Assembly (NCBI RefSeq): GCF_003403295.1
Contig: NZ_QUWV01000001.1
Coordinates: 1 to 61,113 of the forward strand
Source of the DNA: Komagataeibacter melaceti
GTDB lineage: Bacteria > Pseudomonadota > Alphaproteobacteria > Acetobacterales > Acetobacteraceae
DNA: 61,113 bases
Reading direction: 5' to 3'
Program-made: the position numbers and the translations under genes
Notes under the pieces: generated by a model
The model's input: only the letters and a program-made list of their open reading frames with translations
Databases searched by the model: none
Told to the model about the DNA's origin: nothing
Shown here: positions 54,104 through 61,113 of the stretch, piece by piece
Numbering within the stretch: position 1 is the first letter of the stretch
Layout: each line of letters starts with the position of its first letter

Positions 54104-54633
54104 TGCTTGCTTTCAATATGCTACATGGTGACCAGCAACAGGCGTTGCAGGTACTGACCTTTATGGTGAATGGGGAGTCCTATGCGCTCCCCATTCTCTA
54201 CGTCATGGAAATCCGTATCTGGACAGGAGGGAGCCCGCTTCCGTCCGCTCCGGCCTACCTCAAGGGGGTCATGAACCTTCGGGGAGCGATGATCCCTGTC
54301 ATTGATATGCATGTCATTTTCGCTACCGAGAAAAAGCATAAGACGGAAGACGAGAGTGGCAACGTCCCTGCGGCAGTGATTATTGTCGAACTAGGTGGCG
54401 AGCCTGCCGGCCTTCTTGTTGATAAAGTGCAAGATATTGTCACGCTGACCGCTGATGACATCAAACAGATCCCCACAGCAGCGGGACAGGAAACCCATAA
54501 GATCCTGAGCGGTCTGATAACGATCAAGGACCGGATTATCGGGCATCTTGATCTTGATGCATTCAGCAAATGGATTGAGTTGCCTAACCTGAACGGTTCT
54601 GAATCGGCCCCTGTAAAAGTGACCAATGGTTAA
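54103..54633 (+). CDS. cheW: Chemotaxis coupling protein CheW
   Basis: Adapter between receptor and CheA. 176 aa. FMVNGESYALPILYVMEIRI, PAYLKGVMNLRGAMIPVIDM, VIIVELGGEPAGLLVDKVQD and ITIKDRIIGHLDLDAF give the CheW fold with its conserved NLRG. The start overlaps the mcp stop, so the two are translationally coupled and should work together. CheA, CheY and the methylation enzymes are not in the window. A hairpin (54716-54744) lies 82 bases after the stop. Confidence 0.94.
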   Translation: MLAFNMLHGDQQQALQVLTFMVNGESYALPILYVMEIRIWTGGSPLPSAPAYLKGVMNLRGAMIPVIDMHVIFATEKKHKTEDESGNVPAAVIIVELGGEPAGLLVDKVQDIVTLTADDIKQIPTAAGQETHKILSGLITIKDRIIGHLDLDAFSKWIELPNLNGSESAPVKVTNG

Positions 54634-54715
54634 TATCTGGATATCTGGTTTTGGGGTGTGAAAGACATCCCAATCAGATCGATTTCTCTTACTACATCCG
54701 CATTTTATTATAAGT

Positions 54716-54744
54716 CCTGAAACTATGGGAAACCATGTTTCAGG
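54716..54744 (+). terminator. Hairpin downstream of mcp-cheW
   Basis: CCTGAAAC-T-ATGG and CCAT-GTTTCAGG pair over 12 base pairs with one bulged T and a GAAA loop. The GNRA-type tetraloop suggests a stable RNA hairpin at the end of the mcp-cheW transcript. There is no T-run. Confidence 0.45.
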
Positions 54745-55063
54745 GCACGATGCCCGGCAGCGCATCTATTGAAGAACCTACAGAATTATGGACGTTTTCG
54801 CTTTGGAATATGAGGAAGCGAATAGTCCCGCCATTTAACGCGAAAGCGCCTCATCGCCTGCGCATATGCTTTCCCGTCCCCTCACTGGTAGAAAAGTACC
54901 AAGAATGAGGCCGATACACGTGGAATGAGCGGAGCACCTCCCACTTCGGGACACAATACACGCTTTTTGCGCTGTAGCTCGCAATCGTAACATGAGGCAA
55001 AGTGCATATAGATCCCGAAAGAATAGGAGCCTGAACATGATTCCTATCCTTCTCAATTCCCTC

Positions 55064-55091
55064 ACACGCGATAACTGTGATTATCGCGTGT
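55064..55091. repeat. Perfect 11-base inverted repeat
   Basis: ACACGCGATAA and TTATCGCGTGT around CTGTGA, in gene-free DNA. No T-run follows on either strand, and no gene starts near, so operator, terminator and recombination-site roles are all open. Confidence 0.6.
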
Positions 55092-55459
55092 TATAGAAAG
55101 TATGTGAGAAGGCGCATTCCGTATCCATCGCGTTGCCACATTGCGACTGGATAACTTGGAGGGACATGCATCCTGTAAGGCTATAGACATCACCGATTTC
55201 CATGCAGGATCATCGCACATCAGCGTGACGCGGATTACCGCCATCCATCGAGCTACAGTCTATATAGAGACGTGACGGGATCACCGTCCTGGATGACGGC
55301 AGCGCGATGTGGCGAAAGCCCCTGTCAGGCCTGCCTACGGATTGGGTGCAAACTGACGCACTTTAATAATATTTACCGTCTGGACAGTCATCACCTGCAG
55401 TCCGATATTCCCACTGTTGGTAACCGCAGCAAATCAGGCGGGTCCTCAAACAGCCAGAC

Positions 55460-55855
55460 TCAACGCGACATCCGTGCCTTGTCTTCCGGGGGGGTATCCT
55501 TCATCTGGATATACGGACCTTTGCCCACGTTAATCCCGTAGCTATCCGTAAAATCACGGCTGAAGTTTTCACGAACCTCATACCGTGGGCGGCCATTATA
55601 ATCTATGCCGTCTATATAGGTTGTATGCCCGATTGTGGTGGAGAATTCCTGATATGTCTGTCCGCTGTCCGGCCGTATGCCGTTAATAACGGCTTCATGC
55701 CCAAAACGGGAAATATCTACATGCATGCCGCTTTCCGGGTCATCACATGTCTGGAAACTGGCCGGGCCAAGGCAGCGGGCTGAACACACCAACGGAAACA
55801 GCAGGAAGGTTCCGGTTATCAATACCGGCAAGCAGCCCCTTACAGTTTTCAGCAT
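55460..55855 (-). CDS. Small exported protein, unknown
   Basis: 131 aa from ATG 55855, chosen for GGAGG about 9 bases upstream. A signal peptide (about 1-26, VLITGTFLLFPLVCSA) precedes a mature part with Cys in SARCLGPASFQTCDDP. Later motifs include GHTTYIDGIDYNGRPRYEV. No family recognised. It lies 33 bases downstream of the GH5 gene on the same strand and probably belongs to the same transcript. Confidence 0.6.
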   Translation of the reverse strand: MLKTVRGCLPVLITGTFLLFPLVCSARCLGPASFQTCDDPESGMHVDISRFGHEAVINGIRPDSGQTYQEFSTTIGHTTYIDGIDYNGRPRYEVRENFSRDFTDSYGINVGKGPYIQMKDTPPEDKARMSR

Positions 55856-55888
55856 CCTGCATGCCTCCAGTTGGATTTCAGACATATT

Positions 55889-56971
55889 TCAGAGATATTT
55901 TTTAAGAATAGCCCATTGCGGCGCGGTTTTGCCGTTATCAATTTCCAGACCATAGGGATAGGAAGGACCAAAGTCTTTTCCCGTTCCCCAGTAATAAAAT
56001 GGAAGGCTGTTATTATAACAAAACCGGATGGTCTTTTCCAGAGCTACCAGCCAACCCGTATCATCCTGCCCGTCGGGGCGATCCTGGCGTCCCACGCCAC
56101 ACTCACCAATATTCCCGTTCAGTCCATGATCACGCAGCCATTCCACAAAGGGCGTAATGCGTTTTATGCCGACATCTGCGGTTAATGCACTACCAGACAC
56201 CATATCCCCGGCCGCAACTTCTTCATCCCAGTAATAATGGGTACCGGAATTATCGCGGTCGAGATAACAATGGGCCGAAAATACCAGACGCTGCAGCGGA
56301 TCGTGTAACAGATGCAGCATCGGATTATTGGTTGGCCATGCCGCCGCGCTGGAAGATCCATATCCCTCCACCCAGACAGGCCGCTTGTCACCTGCCTGCC
56401 TGATCGCGGTAATGGCAGCCTGTGCAGCATCCTGCCAGATATGGCTTTGCTCCGCTATGGATGGGCCGGGCAGATTTGTCGGCTCTCCCATAAGATCCAG
56501 TCCTGAGATATTGGGCATATCTCCAAACACATGAATGAATTTCTTCCAGAAATCGGCAAACAGGTCTGCCGTCAGGTTTCCATCTCCCAGACGGAGATCC
56601 TGTCCCTGCGACCGATAATGACCATAATTATGGCATGGATCACAGATTACGTTTATTTTTAATGCTCTACACTGTTCAATAACAGACCTGTATATATGAC
56701 AGTAATCCGCATCCAGTTCCCCTCCCAGTTGTGGCTGGAAATGTTCCCACAATCCGGGAAGGCGGATGTGCCTTATCCCCTGTGCCGCGTAATAGTGAAG
56801 CATTTCCTCTGTCGGGATACCGGGCGGGGTGTCCTCCAGCCCGGAACAATTGATTCCGCAGATAAAAACGGAAGTATTTTTCCGGTTGCCCCATGCTCTC
56901 CGATTATAGGGAAGAGCCGCCAATGCAGCCCCGGAAAGACCTGACAATAACAGCCTGCGGGTCAAATCCAT
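55889..56971 (-). CDS. Exported GH5-type glycoside hydrolase (cellulase family)
   Basis: Hydrolyses beta-linked glycans. 360 aa from ATG 56971 (GGAAG about 9 bases upstream; TTG 57007 is an alternative). The N-terminus DLTRRLLLSGLSGAALA is a twin-arginine-like signal. The GH5 pattern follows: IRHIRLPGLWEHFQP, VICDPCHNYGHY, acid/base Glu163 in LDLMGEPTN, His234 in FSAHCYLD, nucleophile Glu290 in GNIGECGVG, and a Trp in YYWGTG. In cellulose and acetan producers such enzymes often sit with polymer synthesis genes, as here beside Wzx- and Wzy-like genes. Substrate not determined. Confidence 0.88.
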   Translation of the reverse strand: MDLTRRLLLSGLSGAALAALPYNRRAWGNRKNTSVFICGINCSGLEDTPPGIPTEEMLHYYAAQGIRHIRLPGLWEHFQPQLGGELDADYCHIYRSVIEQCRALKINVICDPCHNYGHYRSQGQDLRLGDGNLTADLFADFWKKFIHVFGDMPNISGLDLMGEPTNLPGPSIAEQSHIWQDAAQAAITAIRQAGDKRPVWVEGYGSSSAAAWPTNNPMLHLLHDPLQRLVFSAHCYLDRDNSGTHYYWDEEVAAGDMVSGSALTADVGIKRITPFVEWLRDHGLNGNIGECGVGRQDRPDGQDDTGWLVALEKTIRFCYNNSLPFYYWGTGKDFGPSYPYGLEIDNGKTAPQWAILKKYL

Positions 56972-57078
56972 TTTATATTTCTTCCATGCCGGGGAGATAG
57001 ATTTCAACCGATACGACCATCATGGACTGTCTGCCTTTTCCTCTGTCACATCCTAACCCAGAAACAAAACCGCGGATT

Positions 57079-57444
57079 TCAGCACTTTGTATACCATTCG
57101 CATTTTCCGCTCATGTCGCACATATGCTGCGGCACGCAGGTCTCCCGACCTGCGGGGGGATAAATACTCGCAGGGGATGATGCCGTATCAAGGGGGGAAA
57201 CAGGGGGCAACTCCATTGGCTCCGGCGGGATGACATCATAATGGTGAACGCATATGGGAACATGCCGACAGGGACCATCCGTACAGTTCCATGCCCATCG
57301 GCATTTCTCTTCATCAGCGTAAAGGGGGGAACTCCACAATAGCAGGAGCAGGCCAAACGCCCCACCTAATACATTGATTTGTTTTATGAAAACACGCTCC
57401 GCCAACCGGTGCCTCTTTCGGGTTCCTGTTTCGTACGATACCAT
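57079..57444 (-). CDS. Small Cys-rich exported protein, unknown
   Basis: 121 aa from ATG 57444; the frame opens to 57483. An N-terminal basic stretch and hydrophobic segment (GGAFGLLLLLWSSPLYA) suggest a signal peptide. The mature part has eight Cys (EEKCRWAWNCTDGPCRHVPI, ETCVPQHMCDMSGKCEWYTK) and a Pro-rich centre. No family recognised. It is upstream of and in line with the GH5 gene (107-base gap), divergent from the flippase gene. Confidence 0.5.
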   Translation of the reverse strand: MVSYETGTRKRHRLAERVFIKQINVLGGAFGLLLLLWSSPLYADEEKCRWAWNCTDGPCRHVPICVHHYDVIPPEPMELPPVSPLDTASSPASIYPPAGRETCVPQHMCDMSGKCEWYTKC

Positions 57445-57524
57445 GCCACTATTATCTGTCCAGCTTTCCCGGCCACGCGGCATAATGCATCATATGCCGT
57501 ATCCTTTCACTGTTATGATGGTCC

Positions 57525-58751
57525 ATGCGCTTCTTCATTTCCCTGCTTGAACAGGCCATGGGCGCCCTGCTCACATTTGCAGTCAACATATGGATGGCGC
57601 GGGACGGCCACCCCGAGGCCTATGGCGTATATGCCTTCTGGCTGACCATTGCGTGGATGGCAGGCACCGCCCAGTCAACGCTTGTGACCTCCCACCTCAT
57701 GAGCCTGCCCCATGTGGACCTGACGCAGCGCAGAAGGCCCGAACAGTTTTTCCTGACCGTACAGCTTATCTTCATCATTGGCCTGACCTGCCTTACGGAA
57801 ATTTTTTCTCAGGGCATGGCGTTTTCCGGCAGCATCTTCACTGCCGAGGGCGCGGTCCTGTTCGTGCCCGGCTTTCTCCTGTTCCAGTATGCCAGGGCTC
57901 TGGCCTTTTCACGTCAGCGGACCGTCATGGCGGCCAGCATTACCGGCTGTGCCCTGCTCCTGTGTATTGTGATGATCGGGTTCTATCATTTCAGTGGCCG
58001 ACTGCCGGCCGCAAATGATGGGCTGCTCATTTCCGGTATGGCTTATGGGATAAGCGCGCTGATCTTTGTAATTGCGCTCATGAAGAAGCATTGCCTGCCC
58101 ATGGGATGGCGCGCAATGAAGCCTTACCTGCATTATCTGCACAGTTCAGGCTGGATATTTCTAGGTGCGGCCTCATCCGAACTGACCAACCGGCTGTTCA
58201 GTTTCGCCACCGCCTGGCATTATGGCGCCAGTAGCCTTGCCGTGCTGAGCGCTACACAGATTGCCCTTCGCCCCGCGTGGATGATCAGTGCGGCATGGAC
58301 CTCGATCGCCCAGCCCCGCATGGCCCATATGTGGGCGGAAAGCCGATACCGGCAGTTCTGGAAATTTCTTGCTGTGGGAACATTGATCCCTGTAACCGGC
58401 AGCCTTGTCTGGAGTGCCCTGGTATTCGTCAACTGGGACTTTTTAAGGCGGCTTCTGTACCACGACAATTATGCCAACACAGCGGAACTGATCCTATTAT
58501 GGGGCGGGAATGTCATTCTTGGCAGTATCCTGGGGGGCTGGAATTGCGCGCTTCTGGCTACCAGACGCTTCCGTACCCTGGCCTATACGGACATTCTCGG
58601 TGCATTCGCTACCTGTGTAGCCATGGTGATCGTTATCAGGTTCCTGCCTTATCCATTCGTGATTACTGGCACCATGATGGGACAGATTACGCAGGTCATT
58701 GCACTGGGTGTAGTTCTTTATGGCATGCTCAGGACGACATCCCGGGCGTGA
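57525..58751 (+). CDS. Wzx-like polysaccharide flippase
   Basis: 408 aa, about 11-12 membrane helices across the whole length. FISLLEQAMGALLTFAVNIW at the start and the layout of paired helices match the MATE/Wzx-type polysaccharide export proteins that flip lipid-linked repeat units. ATG at 57525. It is near a family 2 glycosyltransferase and a Wzy-like polymerase, which supports a Wzx/Wzy-type exopolysaccharide or O-antigen set. The exact polymer is unknown. Confidence 0.75.
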   Translation: MRFFISLLEQAMGALLTFAVNIWMARDGHPEAYGVYAFWLTIAWMAGTAQSTLVTSHLMSLPHVDLTQRRRPEQFFLTVQLIFIIGLTCLTEIFSQGMAFSGSIFTAEGAVLFVPGFLLFQYARALAFSRQRTVMAASITGCALLLCIVMIGFYHFSGRLPAANDGLLISGMAYGISALIFVIALMKKHCLPMGWRAMKPYLHYLHSSGWIFLGAASSELTNRLFSFATAWHYGASSLAVLSATQIALRPAWMISAAWTSIAQPRMAHMWAESRYRQFWKFLAVGTLIPVTGSLVWSALVFVNWDFLRRLLYHDNYANTAELILLWGGNVILGSILGGWNCALLATRRFRTLAYTDILGAFATCVAMVIVIRFLPYPFVITGTMMGQITQVIALGVVLYGMLRTTSRA

Positions 58752-58777
58752 CCTACTCTGGCCATATTCCGGCAGTG

Positions 58778-59764
58778 TCAGGCCCGTACCCCGGCCCCGC
58801 TAGCACGGGGCTCAGGAATGAAATCCAGAGAGCCGACACCAAACTTACCCAATGCCTTGCATATCTGCAGGTAATCCGCCGGGCGCCTGCGGAATAACCA
58901 CAGCGCCCCATATACGACCAACTGGGCAAGGGCCACACCGTATATCCCCATGCGAGCCGTCATGGAATTATGGCCTATGGCCAGTCTTGCCATGGCAGAG
59001 TGCCGGGAGCTGCGTTGTACGCGTTTGCACATATATGCAAATGTCATGCGACCCGCTTCGTTAAACTCCCATACGCGCGCATTGGCGCACCATACAAACC
59101 GGCGTTTTTCATGCGCAAGCGTAAGCAGGAGCAGGGTATCTTCACCGCCACAACGGCCCAGTTTTTCATCAAACGGTGCCTCCCCGACCAGGCATGTGGC
59201 ACGACGCATCATCGAATTACCGGTGCCCAGACCACGCGGCTGGGGCGGAAACCAGCGGAGTGGATAAATTCCCTCATCCTGCTTCATATGGAAATCAGTC
59301 GTATAGAAACGCCCATCTGCATCCCAGTCAGGCGCGCTTCCCCCTGCAAAAACAGGATATTTTGGCCCAAAACTGGCGTCGGCTCCCGTTCGTTCCAGAC
59401 AGGAGAAATGCGCGACCAGCCAGTCAGGCTCCGGCGCTTCATCATCATCCACAAAGGCGATGAATGCTCCTTCTGCCGCGGCTACGCCACAGTTGCGGGC
59501 ATGGGCGATATTGCGTACGCCAGCGGGAATATGGCGCAGGCAGACGGGGCTATCGGCCTGCAGGCGGGCCACGACATCCCGTGCCAGGCGGTCCGGATGA
59601 TTATCCGCCACCACAATTTCCCATCCCAGCCCTTCGGGTACGCCGGTCTGGCCGATACAGGCATGCAGGGTTCGTTCCAGAAGGTCCATGCGATCATAAC
59701 ATGGAACGACAATGCTGACCGTGACCGGGCATTCCCGCGTAGCAACCGCCGAGGAATTATGCAC
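58778..59764 (-). CDS. Family 2 glycosyltransferase
   Basis: 328 aa from GTG 59764. GT-A fold: VSIVVPCYDRMDLLERTLHA, VVADNHPD, ARNCGVAAAEGAFIAFVDDD with the metal-binding DDD, and LGRCGGEDTLLLLTLAHEKR. A hydrophobic C-terminal stretch (MGIYGVALAQLVVYGALWLF) may tie it to the inner membrane. It is divergent from the Wzy-like gene and convergent with the flippase gene (26 bases). Probably adds a sugar to a lipid-linked repeat unit; donor and acceptor are not known. Confidence 0.85.
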   Translation of the reverse strand: MHNSSAVATRECPVTVSIVVPCYDRMDLLERTLHACIGQTGVPEGLGWEIVVADNHPDRLARDVVARLQADSPVCLRHIPAGVRNIAHARNCGVAAAEGAFIAFVDDDEAPEPDWLVAHFSCLERTGADASFGPKYPVFAGGSAPDWDADGRFYTTDFHMKQDEGIYPLRWFPPQPRGLGTGNSMMRRATCLVGEAPFDEKLGRCGGEDTLLLLTLAHEKRRFVWCANARVWEFNEAGRMTFAYMCKRVQRSSRHSAMARLAIGHNSMTARMGIYGVALAQLVVYGALWLFRRRPADYLQICKALGKFGVGSLDFIPEPRASGAGVRA

Positions 59765-59845
59765 AAATGCCGTCCTTATTCTGGCTGTATAACCGGCTGG
59801 CAGTAGAGCATATTTTTTCTGACCGTTACAGTAGGGGCATGCGGC

Positions 59846-61042
59846 ATGGCTGAGCAGGCTGATTCCATTCTGGGTAGAAATATCCAGCAGACCGACTGGG
59901 TCAGTCGCCTTTCCACCATCCTTCTGTGCTGCATGATGCTCTTTTCAATCGTGAGCGTGCCGGATTTCAACCGCACCGGCACGGTTGCGGCCGGAACGGA
60001 CCACGTCAATCCGATCAACCGGTTTGTATGGCTTGGACTGCTGAGCATGGCCCTTCCGCTCATCCGGGCGCGCTGGGTGCAGGTGCTGCGGTTGATGAAG
60101 GCATCATGGCTGCTGATAGGGCTTTTCCTTTATTTTACGTGCAGCACGACATGGGCGCTCGACCCGGCAATATCCACCCGTCGCGTCATGTTCGCGTGGA
60201 TCGAGATCATTCTTGCGGTCACGCTCACATGCACCATGCGGGACAGGAAATATCTCCTGAAATACATTTTCATTTCCTGCATGGTGGCCGCCATAGCGGA
60301 TCTGATCGTATGGATACTCATGCCGGGCTATGCCATGACCAGCGAGGGGCTGGCAGGGGTGCAGAGCCAGAAGAACGTGACCGGCCTGATCATGATGTAT
60401 GGCCTGCTGGCTGGCGGTCCGCTTCTCCTCTATCGCCCCCCGAAACGGGAGCGCTACCGGATCATCGCGGGGATAGTGCTGCTGTTCCTGCTGCTTCTGG
60501 CCAGCCGTTCCAAGACCTGTCTGGGCATTATCCTGGTCACGCCCGTTACGCTCCTGCTGTTCATCAAACTGACACACAGCCGCATGTCGTTGTCCGTGGC
60601 CATTATCGTGTCACTTCTGGCCATCTTCACCTGCACGATATTTGGATATTTCCTGTGGTGTGAGGCCGAGAACATATCGCCCTTCGCCCTTTTCCAGGAC
60701 ATGACCTTTACCAGCCGAACCGACCTGTGGTCCTTCATGCTGGAGGAAATCCAGAAACGTCCGCTGTTCGGGGCCGGTTTCTATTCGTTCTGGTCAATTG
60801 ACCCTTCGGTCCAGCCCAGCCTCAAGACATCCATGTGGTTCGGCAGCGAGGCGCATATCAACGAAGCCCATGATGGCTATCTGGACCTGCTCGCCACGGG
60901 CGGCGCGATAGGCTTTGTCTGGGGCATGGCGGTTATCGTCCGCACATTCGTGCTGGCGATTGATGCGCTTGCCAGAACCAGTCGCCCCAACCCGGCCACA
61001 CCGACAGTCATGAGCTATCCCTTGGCGGAGCTGTCACGTTAA
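59846..61042 (+). CDS. O-antigen ligase/Wzy-like polymerase, 3' end probably IS-truncated
   Basis: 398 aa from ATG 59846, with about 10 membrane helices and the Wzy/WaaL-type large loop with GAGFYSFWS and EAHINEAHDGYLDLLATGG, where the HDGYLD block is a hallmark of the O-antigen ligase family. The last codons (LSR stop) lie within what looks like the left end of an IS6-family element starting about 61027, so the natural C-terminus is probably lost, by how much cannot be said. The final helix seems present, so activity could persist. Confidence 0.8.
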   Translation: MAEQADSILGRNIQQTDWVSRLSTILLCCMMLFSIVSVPDFNRTGTVAAGTDHVNPINRFVWLGLLSMALPLIRARWVQVLRLMKASWLLIGLFLYFTCSTTWALDPAISTRRVMFAWIEIILAVTLTCTMRDRKYLLKYIFISCMVAAIADLIVWILMPGYAMTSEGLAGVQSQKNVTGLIMMYGLLAGGPLLLYRPPKRERYRIIAGIVLLFLLLLASRSKTCLGIILVTPVTLLLFIKLTHSRMSLSVAIIVSLLAIFTCTIFGYFLWCEAENISPFALFQDMTFTSRTDLWSFMLEEIQKRPLFGAGFYSFWSIDPSVQPSLKTSMWFGSEAHINEAHDGYLDLLATGGAIGFVWGMAVIVRTFVLAIDALARTSRPNPATPTVMSYPLAELSR

Positions 61043-61113
61043 CTGTAGTATGGTAGAGAGGAGTGATGAGCAAAGAGGTTGTGAGCTACAAAAGACATCG
61101 TTTTCCACGCGAA
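61027..61113 (+). mobile_element. Left end of an IS6-family insertion sequence
   Basis: The transposase start at 61066 belongs to the IS6 family. The proposed end, ggagctgtcacg from 61027, has the GG-ctGT look of IS6-type terminal repeats, but the other end is outside the window, so the boundary is a guess. The element runs off the window. Confidence 0.55.
61066..61113 (+). CDS. IS6-family transposase, first 16 codons
   Basis: ATG 61066 follows GAGAGGAGTG, a good ribosome site. The 16 visible residues, MSKEVVSYKRHRFPRE, match the common N-terminus of IS6-type transposases (SYKRHRFP is a family hallmark before the HTH). The rest lies beyond the window. Confidence 0.75.
   Translation, partial: MSKEVVSYKRHRFPRE

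Larger units (their letters stand above)
54634..55459. other. Large gene-free region after cheW, rich in inverted repeats
   Basis: About 825 bases, AT-richer than the flagellar genes, with no gene I can support. Short frames give no recognisable family. It holds three notable inverted repeats: 54716-54744, TTCGCTT/AAGCGAA near 54797-54822, and the perfect 55064-55091. It marks the change from motility to polysaccharide genes and may be an old insertion or deletion scar. Confidence 0.5.

Noticed and set aside
55062-55244. 60-codon minus-strand frame in the post-cheW gap (starts MAVIRVTLMCDDPAWKSV)
   Set aside because: It resembles the start of a response regulator at most faintly, has no ribosome site and does not continue. 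I treat it as non-coding.
1-61113. CRISPR arrays, tRNA and rRNA genes
   Set aside because: I looked through the gaps for regularly spaced repeats, cloverleaf-like sequences with GGTTCGAATCC-type arms, and rRNA signatures, and saw none.

Overview
The window is a chromosomal segment of an alphaproteobacterium, most probably an acetic acid bacterium (Acetobacteraceae). The reasons are the high-GC coding style, the FlaF, DUF6468 and DUF1217 accessory flagellar proteins, a CtrA-type regulator, and IS5/IS6-family insertion sequences of a kind common in that family. Genus cannot be fixed from sequence reading alone.

About 54 kb is one large flagellar and motility locus, bracketed by insertion-sequence material. 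At the left edge (1-721) the C-terminal half of an IS5-family transposase abuts a decayed second transposase. Then come fliL-fliM-DUF6468 (+), facing a MotE-like gene and a bactofilin-like gene (-). A 0.6 kb leader with a CtrA-type box precedes the fliFGHNOP operon (+), in which fliF carries a one-base frameshift at a run of six G. flgG-flgA-flgH (-) diverge from flgF, then flgK-flgL (+), a lipoprotein (-), DUF1217-fliI-fliJ-like (+), a glycosyltransferase, motB-motA, fliK and flgD (+). flhA-flhF lie on the minus strand.

From 30.8 to 44.3 kb, flagellar genes alternate with less familiar ones: a TPR glycosyltransferase-like protein, a lytic transglycosylase, flgI-flgJ-flgN-like, a CtrA-like regulator with a degenerate receiver, an 81-residue protein, an 872-residue exported helical-repeat protein, an orphan prepilin peptidase, flgB-flgC-flaF, and a glycerophosphotransferase/glycosyltransferase-like gene. 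Flagellin (own terminator), an exported protein, fliE-fliQ-fliR-flhB and a long flgE (own terminator) follow. The motility part ends with a divergent response regulator and an mcp-cheW pair.

From 55.4 kb to the right edge the genes concern envelope polysaccharide: two small exported proteins, a GH5 glycoside hydrolase, a Wzx-like flippase, a family 2 glycosyltransferase and an O-antigen ligase/Wzy-like polymerase that appears to be cut by an IS6-family element running off the window.

Together the genes encode nearly a whole flagellum: MS ring, C ring, export gate and ATPase, rod, hook, junction proteins, filament, P and L rings, and stator. I saw no fliD, fliS, flgM, fliA, flbT, flhG, cheA or cheY here. 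If the fliF frameshift is real and uncorrected, the set would not build a flagellum. No tRNA, rRNA or CRISPR array was seen.
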